A stretch of DNA of 64,000 nt, taken from contig NZ_CP036515.1 in assembly GCF_004323635.1 (NCBI RefSeq), forward strand, positions 1,116,001-1,180,000. The letters are read 5' to 3'. Source of the stretch: Lichenihabitans psoromatis (GTDB lineage Bacteria > Pseudomonadota > Alphaproteobacteria > Rhizobiales > Beijerinckiaceae). The notes below the pieces were generated by a model. It was given only the letters and a program-made list of their open reading frames with translations, did no database searches and had not been told where the DNA came from. A program made the position numbers and the translations under genes. This document shows, piece by piece, positions 35,101 through 42,278 of the stretch. Each line of letters starts with the position of its first letter. The first letter of the stretch is position 1.

Positions 35101-35874
35101 CTCGCGGGGACCGGCACGGTGCGGATCCAGGATGCACGCCTGCCGCGCCTCGACCCCGACGCGATCACCCGCGTGGTTGCGAGCACCGATGCGACCACCA
35201 CGATCGACGAAGCCGAGATCACACAGGATCTGGCCCGAGAACTCGACCATGGCGCGCTATCGCTCGGCACCATCACGACACCGGTGACGATCGCGGCGGG
35301 TGTCATGCGCGCCGATCCTGTCAAGGTGAAGGGCGCAGGCGCGTCGTCCGAAACGATTGCGCTGCTGGACCTTCGGACCCTGCTCTGGTCGATGAAGACC
35401 ACGGCCACCATGACCACATCGCCCAAGGATTGGACCGGCGAACCGCCACAGGTCGGCATTATCTGGAAAGGCCCGTTCGCGGCGCCGGCGCGTGAGATCG
35501 ATGCCGCCGCGCTGGTCAACGGGATCGCCGGCCGCGCGATTGGGCGCGATCAGGCCAAGATCGAAGCGTTTCAGGCGGATGTCCGGGAACGTGCGCTATT
35601 CTCGAACAAACTGAAGGCGATCGAGGCGGAACAGCAGGCGAAGCGCGACAAAGATCATGCGGATTCGGAGGCAGCCCTCCAGAAGCTTCTGCAGACGCCG
35701 GACGCGACCAAACCGCCGGTCGTGCCCTCCCCCGCAGTCACTCCTGTCCCCATGCCGGTGCCGCGCTTGCGACAGGTCCCCGCTAAGCCGCTCGGCTTGC
35801 TTCCAACGCAACCGCGCAAGCCCGGATTGCCGCCGGCAGCCCTGGCCGATCCGGGAAGCGCTGGACGATACTGA
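32164..35874 (+). CDS. AsmA-like membrane-anchored protein
   Basis: Encodes 1236 residues from a TTG start. An N-terminal transmembrane anchor (about 5-24) leads into 'YFVDWNGHRGEIEARLSSLLGAKVEITGPIDVKLLP', the standard AsmA opening. A long series of repeated beta-strand units follows ('L-x-x-A-x-L-D-x-x-x-L'), as expected for a bridge-like periplasmic groove. The C-terminus (about 1155-1236) is Lys/Glu-rich then Pro-rich. AsmA-like proteins are implicated in carrying lipids between membranes. It follows the PmtA-like gene, so a shared link to membrane lipid is possible but not shown. Confidence 0.88.
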   Translation: MRDSLTVLAILLIAVLTTALVGPYFVDWNGHRGEIEARLSSLLGAKVEITGPIDVKLLPRPIFRLQGLTVSGGSARAARVSAERVDVELALTALLRGDIQLIDADLTRPHVTLAIAPDRSIAVPDFNGADASRVILSHLAVHDGIIDFVGQDGFAIGGIEGEGGAETLAGPFKFAGRVDTARGALGFRVATSAVEGHALRLKATIDPLNGSPKTELEGTVVSTAAPDRAAALSFDGMVTATGEVPLRDTQSVIPWRLGAKLQADGQQIAISDIDLRAGTDGRALAATGTGRVDLATARAAQLTLKARQVDLGKLAVTGADQDTSTDPIADRLAALARFVNSDDPFAGLPFPVTVDYAVDTLVFGNQTYANLNGTTTLAAGQPITGWTAIESGDGSRVRFEGSFEPGAAAVFKGRLDAASRDLERFADGLAPDLPDVADWLKLSLPVKTFAFTGAVELSKIGVAAHDAAITIDRSIFGGTITLTRAVGDDRARLFADLTSDALDLDALPDWRNTAQAASALDLSLSLSARALRLARTDVGAVDAGRIALQLHKTGSAVTLDRLSLADLGSATADLTGHSDGRTAHLEGRFDARKLGDLAKLIDRIAPGAATDALAARSDVLSPALLQVSVDAAIDPDGTLVPVALSLDGTAAGTKLGLHLKPDATSSFTPDKGARPPFTATLLLDAPESGALLRQLGIQTLPATAIGHGKVDASAHVGASGTLDGAVAVTLGDTKLSFAGRGNLGGEMTGHLTMKAPNVAPALRAVMLASPEPGAIWPADADAIVIWRDGKVVTKGLTARLLGQRVSGDLSFVPSGDHAAAPSPKLEAATQPAALTGALTIDRVPLDSLVGLVLGPLPQPKAGAFWLDTPFGPSSLTLPRTNLAVTIDTLSLTATLAAQNAKMGLRLTPGVLTLSDLTATLGDGQIGANVTVRRDGPAASVAGRVEWSGQPLGTPSLGGRSDATLDLAGTGATEAALVASLAGTGTVRIQDARLPRLDPDAITRVVASTDATTTIDEAEITQDLARELDHGALSLGTITTPVTIAAGVMRADPVKVKGAGASSETIALLDLRTLLWSMKTTATMTTSPKDWTGEPPQVGIIWKGPFAAPAREIDAAALVNGIAGRAIGRDQAKIEAFQADVRERALFSNKLKAIEAEQQAKRDKDHADSEAALQKLLQTPDATKPPVVPSPAVTPVPMPVPRLRQVPAKPLGLLPTQPRKPGLPPAALADPGSAGRY

Positions 35875-35904
35875 CGTCGACCCACCAAGCCGCGAGTCGC
35901 AAGC

Positions 35905-36138
35905 CTAGCGGCTCCGATAATGGTCGAGTACGAAGACCCGCAAGGCCGAAGACAAGTTGGCATCACCGCGCGTTTGATCGATCTCGGCCACGAGGGCCGC
36001 GATCGCCATATCGCGTCCGGCCGCAATGGCCTTCAACCCGCTCCAGAACGCGTCCTCCAGCGAGACGCTCGTTGAGTGGCCGGCGATCACCAGCGAATGT
36101 TTCGCGACCGACGTCGGCGACCGACGGCGCTCAGCCAC
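35905..36138 (-). CDS. Ribbon-helix-helix domain protein
   Basis: Encodes 77 residues from a GTG at 36138 that overlaps the preceding stop by eight bases. The stretch 'KHSLVIAGHSTSVSLEDAFW' and the following two helices are the RHH_4 (pfam13467) signature common in Hyphomicrobiales, usually next to sspB and DUF4169. RHH folds normally bind DNA as dimers. The longer open frame upstream is a shadow of the DUF4169 gene. Confidence 0.8.
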   Translation of the reverse strand: MAERRRSPTSVAKHSLVIAGHSTSVSLEDAFWSGLKAIAAGRDMAIAALVAEIDQTRGDANLSSALRVFVLDHYRSR

Positions 36139-36337
36139 GATCTGGATCGTCGAGGGCGTCGTCAGGCGATCGCCGATGCGCCGCATGCGATCGATCGGCC
36201 AATGCCTTCTCGGCCTCGGAAAGACGGCGCTCGGCTTTCCCGCGTCCAAAACTGATTCGATTTTGTTCAGCGCCCGCGGCTGCCGCCTCGCGATCACGCC
36301 GTTTACGGGCAAGCCTCAGATTGACGAGGTCGCCCAA
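36131..36337 (-). CDS. DUF4169-family protein
   Basis: Encodes 68 residues from a TTG start eight bases after the sspB stop. The opening 'GDLVNLRLARKRRDREA' and 'ISFGRGKAERRLSEAEKALA' are diagnostic of DUF4169, a short basic, helical, probably RNA- or protein-binding family of unknown function found beside sspB in many alphaproteobacteria. It is coupled to the ribbon-helix-helix gene by an eight-base overlap. Confidence 0.82.
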   Translation of the reverse strand: MGDLVNLRLARKRRDREAAAAGAEQNRISFGRGKAERRLSEAEKALADRSHAAHRRSPDDALDDPDRG

Positions 36338-36345
36338 AGCCAGGC

Positions 36346-37020
36346 TCAGGGCTTTTTACGGAACGAGTCGATCGATACGACTTTGGCAGCCTGTTGCTGG
36401 TCGTCCTGCTTAGGCGGCGCCTCGTCATCGGACTCGGCCGTCACCTTGGAGAGTGAAAGCTTCGCCGTCTTGTTTTCCGGCTTACCGTCCGGCTTGATCG
36501 AGGTCGCGCTCGGTACGGCTGCGAGAGGTTTCGTCGTGGCCGGCAGACCCGCCGGCTCGACAGTTGCCAGCATCCGCTTGTTCAGCGCGGTCTTCAACGT
36601 TTCGACGGTCGAGCTCGGCTTATCGATCGCCTCTGAACCGGACGACACCGATGCCTGAGCGGGATCCTGGATGTCGAACTTGAGTCCGAACTGGACGGAG
36701 GGATCGACGAAGCTCGTGATCGCCGCAAACGGGATCAGCAGCCGCTCGGGGACGTTGCTGAACGATAGTCCGACCTCGAAGGCGTGTTCCGTCACGCCGA
36801 GATCCCAGAACTGATGTTGCAAGATGATGGTCATCTCATCCGGATAGCGCTCCCGCATCCGATTCGAGAGCCGCAGGCCCGGCGCGCTGGTCTTGAACGT
36901 GATGAAGAAGTGATGCTCGCCCTGCAGCCCGTTGCGCGCAGCCTCGGTCAGCACATTGCGGACGACGCCACGCAAGGCTTCCTGCACGAGGAGATCGTAA
37001 CGAATAAGATCGGCTGCCAT
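36346..37020 (-). CDS. sspB: SspB (alpha type), ClpXP adaptor for ssrA-tagged proteins
   Basis: Encodes 224 residues. The first 150 or so form the SspB fold ('HHFFITFKTSAPGLRLSNRMRERYPDEMTIILQHQFWDL', then 'FSNVPERLLIPFAAITSFVDPSVQFGL'). A long low-complexity linker follows, and the C-terminal AAKVVSIDSFRKKP is the ClpX-docking (XB) motif. It captures proteins carrying the ssrA tag and hands them to ClpXP. The tmRNA gene that encodes the tag ends about 50 bases upstream on the same strand. It heads a unit with DUF4169 and RHH genes. Confidence 0.94.
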   Translation of the reverse strand: MAADLIRYDLLVQEALRGVVRNVLTEAARNGLQGEHHFFITFKTSAPGLRLSNRMRERYPDEMTIILQHQFWDLGVTEHAFEVGLSFSNVPERLLIPFAAITSFVDPSVQFGLKFDIQDPAQASVSSGSEAIDKPSSTVETLKTALNKRMLATVEPAGLPATTKPLAAVPSATSIKPDGKPENKTAKLSLSKVTAESDDEAPPKQDDQQQAAKVVSIDSFRKKP

Positions 37021-37072
37021 TCAAAACGATCCAAACAGGACATGCGAGACTAATATTAACTGATGGTCGAGT

Positions 37073-37386
37073 GGAGGCTTCTGTTGCCAGGTGCCTCCGA
37101 ACCCCGCCTAGAAGTGCAACCCCCTAGGACTTGATTCCCAGTACCATCACCGCATTACGCAGCGAGGGCCACCGGAGCATAGTTGTCATTGGCAACTATA
37201 AGAAAAGCCCGATAACGGTGGTACAATGCCGAGCAAAAGAACACCCTTTACACCCTCGTCGATCCTATTTCGCCCCCACCAAAACCCGTCGTGAACGGGC
37301 TTGGGTGGAGGCGCCGGGTACCGCCCCCGGGTCCGAATGGCTTATTCCGATGACCATTTATCGCCATAGCCACCCTTACGGGTGGC
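37073..37386 (-). ncRNA. ssrA: tmRNA, circularly permuted two-piece form
   Basis: Reading the minus strand, the acceptor piece comes first and ends in CCCGGCGCCTCC with discriminator A at 37306. A short intervening loop (37278-37305) follows, then the coding piece starts at 37277 with GGGGGCGAAATAGGATCGAC. The acceptor stem GGGGGCG/CGCCTCC closes across the loop, which is the mark of the permuted alphaproteobacterial gene. The coding piece contains the resume codon GCC and tag frame ANDNYAPVALAA followed by TAA (37155-37193). CCA is not encoded. A hairpin (37370-37385) lies at the precursor 5' end and another (37073-37098) near the 3' end. It rescues stalled ribosomes and tags proteins for ClpXP. 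Exact ends are estimates. Confidence 0.93.
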
Positions 37387-37392
37387 ACGAGG

Positions 37393-37398
37393 AATATA
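37393..37398 (-). promoter_or_regulatory. Probable -10 element of the tmRNA promoter
   Basis: TATATT on the minus strand lies seven bases before the expected precursor 5' end. A clear -35 is not visible; CTTCCT at suitable spacing is a weak match. It sits just upstream of the divergent retropepsin-like gene. Confidence 0.4.
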
Positions 37399-37402
37399 GG
37401 CG

Positions 37403-38404
37403 ATGATGCGAGCATTAGGAAGAGCATGTGACACGCATGGCTCGATTGCGGTGGTCAATACGCGATGGGTGGGTGCGATCTCGCGTGCCGTGCTGGTGAT
37501 GATGACGCTGGCGGGCGTGGTCGGCTCCTGGCGCTCGAGCGCGCAAGCCGCGTGTCGCACAACCGAGATTGCGACGCTGCCGCTCAGCCTGAAGGGTGGT
37601 CATTTTCGGGTGACGGCGGCCATCAACGGGCATGGCGTCGATCTCGTGGTCGATACGGGCGCCGCCGTGTCGGCGCTCGATCGCAAGGCCGCTGATCGGC
37701 TGCAAATCGCGGTCGATGCCGACCGCAGCAGCACGATCGTCGGCGTCGGCGGAACCGGCCGTCCCGTCGCGACACGGCTGGCCCGAACCTTGACGCTCGG
37801 CGCGCTCCGCCTCGAAAATATCCGCTTCGTGTCGGGATCATTCGGCTCGAGCCCGGCCCGGCCGGAACCGATCGCCGGCATCCTCGGTGCCGATATCCTG
37901 TTCCGCTACGATGTCGAGTTCGATCCCGCGCGGCACGCGATGATCCTGCATCGACCGGAGGGTTGTTCCGGTCGTTTTCTCGATTGGGGCGCCTATGACG
38001 CGGTGCCGCTTCAGCGCTTCTATGATGGCAGCTTGAAGCGGGTCCCCGTCGCGATCGACGGCGTTTCCATGTTGGCGCTGCTCGATACCGGGGCCACTGG
38101 GACGGTTCTGTTCCGCCCTGCCGTGCGCCGCTTGGGGCCAGCGGCGGCTCCGGCAAAAACCGATCGGCGTGGGCTCGGCGTGGGCTCGGTCGCCGGCAAG
38201 ACAATTCCGATGTTCACCCATCGCTTCGCCTCCCTGATGGTCGGTCGCGACATCTTGCGATCCCCCGATCTGACCGTCGCGAACGACGCGACCATGGAGC
38301 TCGAGATGCTGCTCGGGCTCGACTATCTCGGCACCCGGCGGATTTGGATCTCCTACGCGACCGATCAATTGTTCATCGCATCGGGCACGACTGCCGCGCC
38401 ATGA
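37403..38404 (+). CDS. Secreted retropepsin-like aspartic protease with two DTG motifs
   Basis: Encodes up to 333 residues. After an N-terminal hydrophobic segment (about 24-49, ending SSAQAA) the chain contains two retropepsin-like halves. The first has VVDTGAAVS (Asp84) with the later 'GILGADILFRYD', and the second has LLDTGATGT (Asp228) with 'LLGLDYLG'. The duplication could let a single chain form the two-aspartate active site that retroviral proteases make by dimerising. The start is uncertain: ATG at 37403 lies against the tmRNA promoter, and later starts near the signal sequence are possible. Cell location is probably periplasmic. Confidence 0.8.
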   Translation: MMRALGRACDTHGSIAVVNTRWVGAISRAVLVMMTLAGVVGSWRSSAQAACRTTEIATLPLSLKGGHFRVTAAINGHGVDLVVDTGAAVSALDRKAADRLQIAVDADRSSTIVGVGGTGRPVATRLARTLTLGALRLENIRFVSGSFGSSPARPEPIAGILGADILFRYDVEFDPARHAMILHRPEGCSGRFLDWGAYDAVPLQRFYDGSLKRVPVAIDGVSMLALLDTGATGTVLFRPAVRRLGPAAAPAKTDRRGLGVGSVAGKTIPMFTHRFASLMVGRDILRSPDLTVANDATMELEMLLGLDYLGTRRIWISYATDQLFIASGTTAAP

Positions 38405-38476
38405 CGGCACGGGCTGTAACCACCGCCCCGTCGTCGGCGTATCTTCGCCAGAGACGACGAGCAGCGGAGCACGGCG

Positions 38477-38998
38477 ATGATGGATCTCACCCGACGATTG
38501 ATGGTACTGGCGGGCGGGGGCTCGCTTCTGGCTCTTGTGACGGGCTGGTGGAAGCTACCCGGCGGCGAGACGGCCCAAGCCGCGGAGGGCAAATTCGCGG
38601 TGCGTCATACCGATGCCGAGTGGCGTAAGCTGCTCAATGGCAATCAATATGCGGTGTTGCGTCACCAGGGGACGGAGACGCCCTTTACGAGCCCGCTCAA
38701 CCACGAAAAGCGCGCCGGCGTTTTTGCCTGCGCCGGCTGCGATCAGGCCGCTTTTTCGTCGCGCACGAAATTCGATAGCGGCACCGGATGGCCGAGCTTC
38801 TGGCAACCGCTCGAGGGGGCGGTGGGCGAGACGCAGGATCGGTCGATGCTGATGACCAGGACGGAAGTCCATTGCGGACGCTGCGGCGGCCATCTCGGCC
38901 ATGTGTTCAACGACGGCCCGCAACCGACCGGCCTGCGCTACTGCATGAACGGGGTCGCGATGACGTTCCGGCCGGGAGACGGGACGGACGGGGCTTGA
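38477..38998 (+). CDS. msrB: Peptide-methionine (R)-S-oxide reductase with export signal
   Basis: Encodes 173 residues. Residues 1-36 are a signal or anchor (TRRLMVLAGGGSLLALV, ending AQAAEG); the twin Arg suggests possible Tat export. The MsrB domain has Zn ligands Cys85, Cys88, Cys133 and Cys136 and catalytic Cys156 in RYCMNGVAMTF. It reduces methionine-R-sulfoxide, here probably in the periplasm. The segment after the catalytic Cys differs from the usual RYCINSASLRF. Confidence 0.92.
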   Translation: MMDLTRRLMVLAGGGSLLALVTGWWKLPGGETAQAAEGKFAVRHTDAEWRKLLNGNQYAVLRHQGTETPFTSPLNHEKRAGVFACAGCDQAAFSSRTKFDSGTGWPSFWQPLEGAVGETQDRSMLMTRTEVHCGRCGGHLGHVFNDGPQPTGLRYCMNGVAMTFRPGDGTDGA

Positions 38999-39071
38999 TC
39001 GCCAGCAGGACTTGATAATCCGGAGCCGAACCGAAATGGTGGGTCGGCATCTTGGATAGACTTGATCGATC

Positions 39072-39968
39072 ATGTCGCAGGCCCTCAACGACCAACCCTA
39101 TCTCGATCTCCTGCGGGACGTGATCGATCGTGGCGACGAACGCATCGATCGCACTGGCATCGGCACGCGATCGATCTTCGGCGCCATGATCCGTTTCGAC
39201 GTCGCCCGTGCCGCGCCGATCCTCACGACCAAGCGAGTCTATTGGAAAACCGCCATCAAGGAGATGCTGTGGTTTCTGACGGGCCAAACCAACATTCAGG
39301 CGCTGCTGCGGGACAACGTTCGGATCTGGACCGATTGGCCGCTCGCGACCTATCGGCGAGAGACGGGCGAGGCGATCTCGCAGGAGGCGTTCGAGGCCCG
39401 CATTCTTGGCGACGACGCTTTTGCCGAGCGATGGGGTGACCTCGGCCCCGTCTATGGCAAGCAGTGGCGGCGCTGGCTCGGGCCGGACGGTCGCGAGCAT
39501 GACCAGATCGCCTCGCTGATCGAGACGTTGCGGACCAATCCCTCCAGCCGTCGCATGCTGTTCCACGCCTGGAACGTCGGTGAGTTGGGCGACATGGCGC
39601 TGCCGCCCTGTCATCTGCTCTACCAATTCCATGTCAGCAGCGGCCGCCTCTCGCTGATGATGACCCAACGGAGCGTCGATCTGGTGCTCGGCTGCCCTTT
39701 CAACTGGGTCGGCGCGGTGGCGCTGCAGGCGATGATCGCCCAGCAGGCCGATCTCGAACTCGGCGATTTTGTCTGGGTCGGCGGCGACGTGCATGTCTAC
39801 CGGAACCAGATCGAGGCCGTCGAAACGCAATTGGCGCGCACGCCGCGGCCGTTTCCGCGTCTCCGCCTGATCCGTAAGCCGGACAGTATCGACCACTATC
39901 GCATCGAGGATTTTGCCGTCGACGGCTACGATCCCTATCCGGCCATCGCGGTCGATGTCGCCGTCTAG
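39072..39968 (+). CDS. thyA: Thymidylate synthase
   Basis: Encodes 298 residues. Catalytic Cys180 is in ALPPCHLLYQFH. The opening 'RTGIGTRSIFGAMIRFD', 'GPVYGKQWRRW', 'QRSVDLVLGCPFNW' and 'GDVHVYRNQ' are standard. It is longer than Escherichia coli ThyA (264) by an insertion at about 90-120, common in related bacteria. It methylates dUMP using methylene-tetrahydrofolate, producing dihydrofolate that FolA, encoded two genes on, recycles. Confidence 0.97.
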   Translation: MSQALNDQPYLDLLRDVIDRGDERIDRTGIGTRSIFGAMIRFDVARAAPILTTKRVYWKTAIKEMLWFLTGQTNIQALLRDNVRIWTDWPLATYRRETGEAISQEAFEARILGDDAFAERWGDLGPVYGKQWRRWLGPDGREHDQIASLIETLRTNPSSRRMLFHAWNVGELGDMALPPCHLLYQFHVSSGRLSLMMTQRSVDLVLGCPFNWVGAVALQAMIAQQADLELGDFVWVGGDVHVYRNQIEAVETQLARTPRPFPRLRLIRKPDSIDHYRIEDFAVDGYDPYPAIAVDVAV

Positions 39969-39982
39969 CAAAACGAGGGTCG

Positions 39983-40489
39983 ATGCCTGATCTGGTCCTG
40001 CGGCCCGCCCTCCCCGGCGATGCCGACCTCATCTTCGCCTTCGTGAGCGAGCTTGCGGCCTATGAGAAGCTCTCTCACGCGGTCGTCTCGACGCCTGCGG
40101 TTCTGGCCGACGCCCTGTTTGGGCCAAGCCCGCGCGTGTTCTGCGACATCGCCGCATGGGGCGGCGCTCCGGCCGGTTTCGCGCTGTGGTTTTATGATTT
40201 CTCCACCTTCGAGGGCCGTCACGGCATCTATCTCGAAGACCTGTTCGTGCGGCCGTCTTTTCGGGGCCATAAGATCGGCAAACGGCTGATGGCGGGCCTT
40301 GCGGCGCGCTGCCGCGCCGAGCGTTTGGGGCGACTGACATGGTCGGTGCTCGACTGGAACGCTCCCTCGATCGCCTTCTACAAGGCGCAAGGCGCTGTGA
40401 TGCTCGACGATTGGACGACCTGCAGATTGACCGGCGACGCGCTGCTGGCGCTGGGGGACGGCGCGCAACGACGTGATGGCGCGGCATGA
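39983..40489 (+). CDS. GNAT-family N-acetyltransferase
   Basis: Encodes 168 residues. The acetyl-CoA binding region is 'YLEDLFVRPSFRGHKIGKRLMAGLA' (motif A, R/Q-x-x-G-x-G/A variant) near 85-110, followed by 'LDWNAPSIAFYKAQGAVM'. It resembles the spermidine/diamine acetyltransferase-like group, but the acceptor is unknown. It lies between thyA and folA with a 14-base gap and an ATGA overlap, so the three are co-translated. Confidence 0.88.
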   Translation: MPDLVLRPALPGDADLIFAFVSELAAYEKLSHAVVSTPAVLADALFGPSPRVFCDIAAWGGAPAGFALWFYDFSTFEGRHGIYLEDLFVRPSFRGHKIGKRLMAGLAARCRAERLGRLTWSVLDWNAPSIAFYKAQGAVMLDDWTTCRLTGDALLALGDGAQRRDGAA

Positions 40490-40998
40490 CCCCTCTGCGA
40501 CTCGCCCTCATCGTCGCGGTAGCGCGTAACGGCGTCATCGGAACCGACAACACCCTACCCTGGCGTTTATCGAGCGATCTCAAACATTTTCGCTCTCTGA
40601 CAATGGGCAAGCCCGTCCTGATGGGGCGTAAGACGTGGGACTCGATCGGCCGGCCTCTCCCGGGGCGAACCGTCGTTGTGGTCTCCCGGAACCCCGATTT
40701 TGCGGCCGACGGCGTCGAGGTCGCATCGACGCTCCCGGACGCGATCGCAATCGGTAACCGCGTCGGTCATGCGATGGGCGCGCAGGAAATCATGGTGGCG
40801 GGCGGCGGCACGCTCTATGCCGCGCTGATCGGGCGGGCCGATCGTCTTTACGTCACCGAGGTGGATCTGGCACCCGCAGGCGACACGATCTTTCCGACGA
40901 TCGATCCGACCCAGTGGCGTGAATCGAGCCGGGCGTCCCATCCGGTGTCCGAGCGCGACGATACAACATTCACTTTCGTCACCTATGACCGACGGTAA
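40486..40998 (+). CDS. folA: Dihydrofolate reductase
   Basis: Encodes 170 residues. 'VARNGVIGTDNTLPWRLSSDLKHFR' contains the catalytic-site Asp (in SSD) and the Met20-type loop; 'VLMGRKTWDSIGRPLPGR' and 'IMVAGGGTLY' bind NADPH. It reduces dihydrofolate made by ThyA back to tetrahydrofolate. ATG overlaps the GNAT stop by ATGA. Confidence 0.96.
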   Translation: MTPLRLALIVAVARNGVIGTDNTLPWRLSSDLKHFRSLTMGKPVLMGRKTWDSIGRPLPGRTVVVVSRNPDFAADGVEVASTLPDAIAIGNRVGHAMGAQEIMVAGGGTLYAALIGRADRLYVTEVDLAPAGDTIFPTIDPTQWRESSRASHPVSERDDTTFTFVTYDRR

Positions 40999-41126
40999 GG
41001 CAGGCTTGGCCGTTGCGGTTTGCGAGGCGGCCTCCCAAATCTACAACGCGCAAGAGCGGCTCTGCCTCGCAGAAGCCGCTTTCTTTGCGGAATGAGAGCG
41101 ACGTCGGCTCATACAAGAGGACTTCT

Positions 41127-42278
41127 ATGCCCTGGACCAATCAAGGCGGGAACGGCGGCGGGCCGTGGAAACCCAGCAATCCAGGGCCTTGGGGCCAGGG
41201 GCCGAGCAACAACAACAACAATAACAACACGCCGGATCTCGAAGAGTTTCTGCGCCGGAGCCAGGAGCGGATGCGCCGGATGATCCCCGGCGGGGACTTC
41301 GGAGCTTTGGGGCTTGCTGCCGTCGCCATGCTGATCGTTGTCGTGTGGCTGCTGAGCGGCTTTTATACGATCGCGCCGAACGAGGTTGGTCTCAATCTCG
41401 TGTTCGGCAAATATACCGGCAAGACGCAAGCCGGTCTGAACTACAACTGGCCCTACCCGATCGGCGACGTCGACAAGCTGCAGGTCACCGACCGCAACTC
41501 GATCGATATCGGCTCGATCTCTCGTGAGGATAGCCGCCGTCCGGGCGTTCAACTCGGCATGGATATTCCCGAGGAAAGCCTGATGCTGACCGGCGACGAG
41601 AACATCGCCGACGTGAAATTCCGCGTCATCTGGCAGATCGATCCGGCCCATCCCGAAGATTATGCCTTCAACCTCCGCAACCCGAACGAAACCGTCAAAG
41701 CCGTGGCCGAAAGTGCCATGCGCGAGGTGATCGGACGCTTCAACCTCCAAGGCATTCTGACATCGGATCGGACCAAGGTCGAACAGACCACGCAGGATCT
41801 GACACAGGGCGTGCTCACATCCTACAAGGCCGGCGTTCTGGTTTTGCAGACCCAGTTGCTCTCCGTCGGCCCGCCGGCGCAGGTCATCTCGTCGTATCGC
41901 GACGTGACGGCCGCCCAGCAAGATCTCCAGCGCCAGCGGAACGAGTCGGAAGCTTATGCCAACCGCATCGTGCCGGAAGCGCGCGGTGCCGCCGCCGCCA
42001 TCATTCAAGAGGCGCAAGGCTATCGCGAGCAGACCGTGCAGCAGGCTCAGGGTCAGGCGTCTCGCTTTACCCAGGTTTATGACCAGTACAAGAACGCGCC
42101 CGACGTGACGCGCGAGCGGATCTACATCGAAACCATGGAGCAGGTCCTGAGCGGCACCGACAAGATCATCCTCGACGACAAGCAGGGCGTGGTTCCTTAC
42201 CTGCCGCTCGGCGCGCTTGGATCGACGACAGGGCAAGCCACGGCACCGAAAGCCGGACAGACGGGAGTGGCCCAATGA
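41127..42278 (+). CDS. hflK: HflK, FtsH protease modulator
   Basis: Encodes 383 residues. A Gly/Asn/Pro-rich cytoplasmic N-terminus (including a run of Asn near 28-35) precedes one transmembrane helix (about 65-90) and a periplasmic SPFH/prohibitin domain, with a Gln/Ala-rich helical tail. With HflC it forms a large cage around FtsH and controls membrane protein degradation. The ATG at 41127 follows AAGAGGA and is preferred over the upstream frame start at 41013, which would add a non-homologous Arg-rich leader. Confidence 0.95.
   Translation: MPWTNQGGNGGGPWKPSNPGPWGQGPSNNNNNNNTPDLEEFLRRSQERMRRMIPGGDFGALGLAAVAMLIVVVWLLSGFYTIAPNEVGLNLVFGKYTGKTQAGLNYNWPYPIGDVDKLQVTDRNSIDIGSISREDSRRPGVQLGMDIPEESLMLTGDENIADVKFRVIWQIDPAHPEDYAFNLRNPNETVKAVAESAMREVIGRFNLQGILTSDRTKVEQTTQDLTQGVLTSYKAGVLVLQTQLLSVGPPAQVISSYRDVTAAQQDLQRQRNESEAYANRIVPEARGAAAAIIQEAQGYREQTVQQAQGQASRFTQVYDQYKNAPDVTRERIYIETMEQVLSGTDKIILDDKQGVVPYLPLGALGSTTGQATAPKAGQTGVAQ

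Noticed and set aside
35905..36312. Longer 135-codon version of the ribbon-helix-helix gene
   Set aside because: Its first 58 codons lie inside the DUF4169 gene in another frame and do not resemble the family; the GTG at 36138 gives the normal length.
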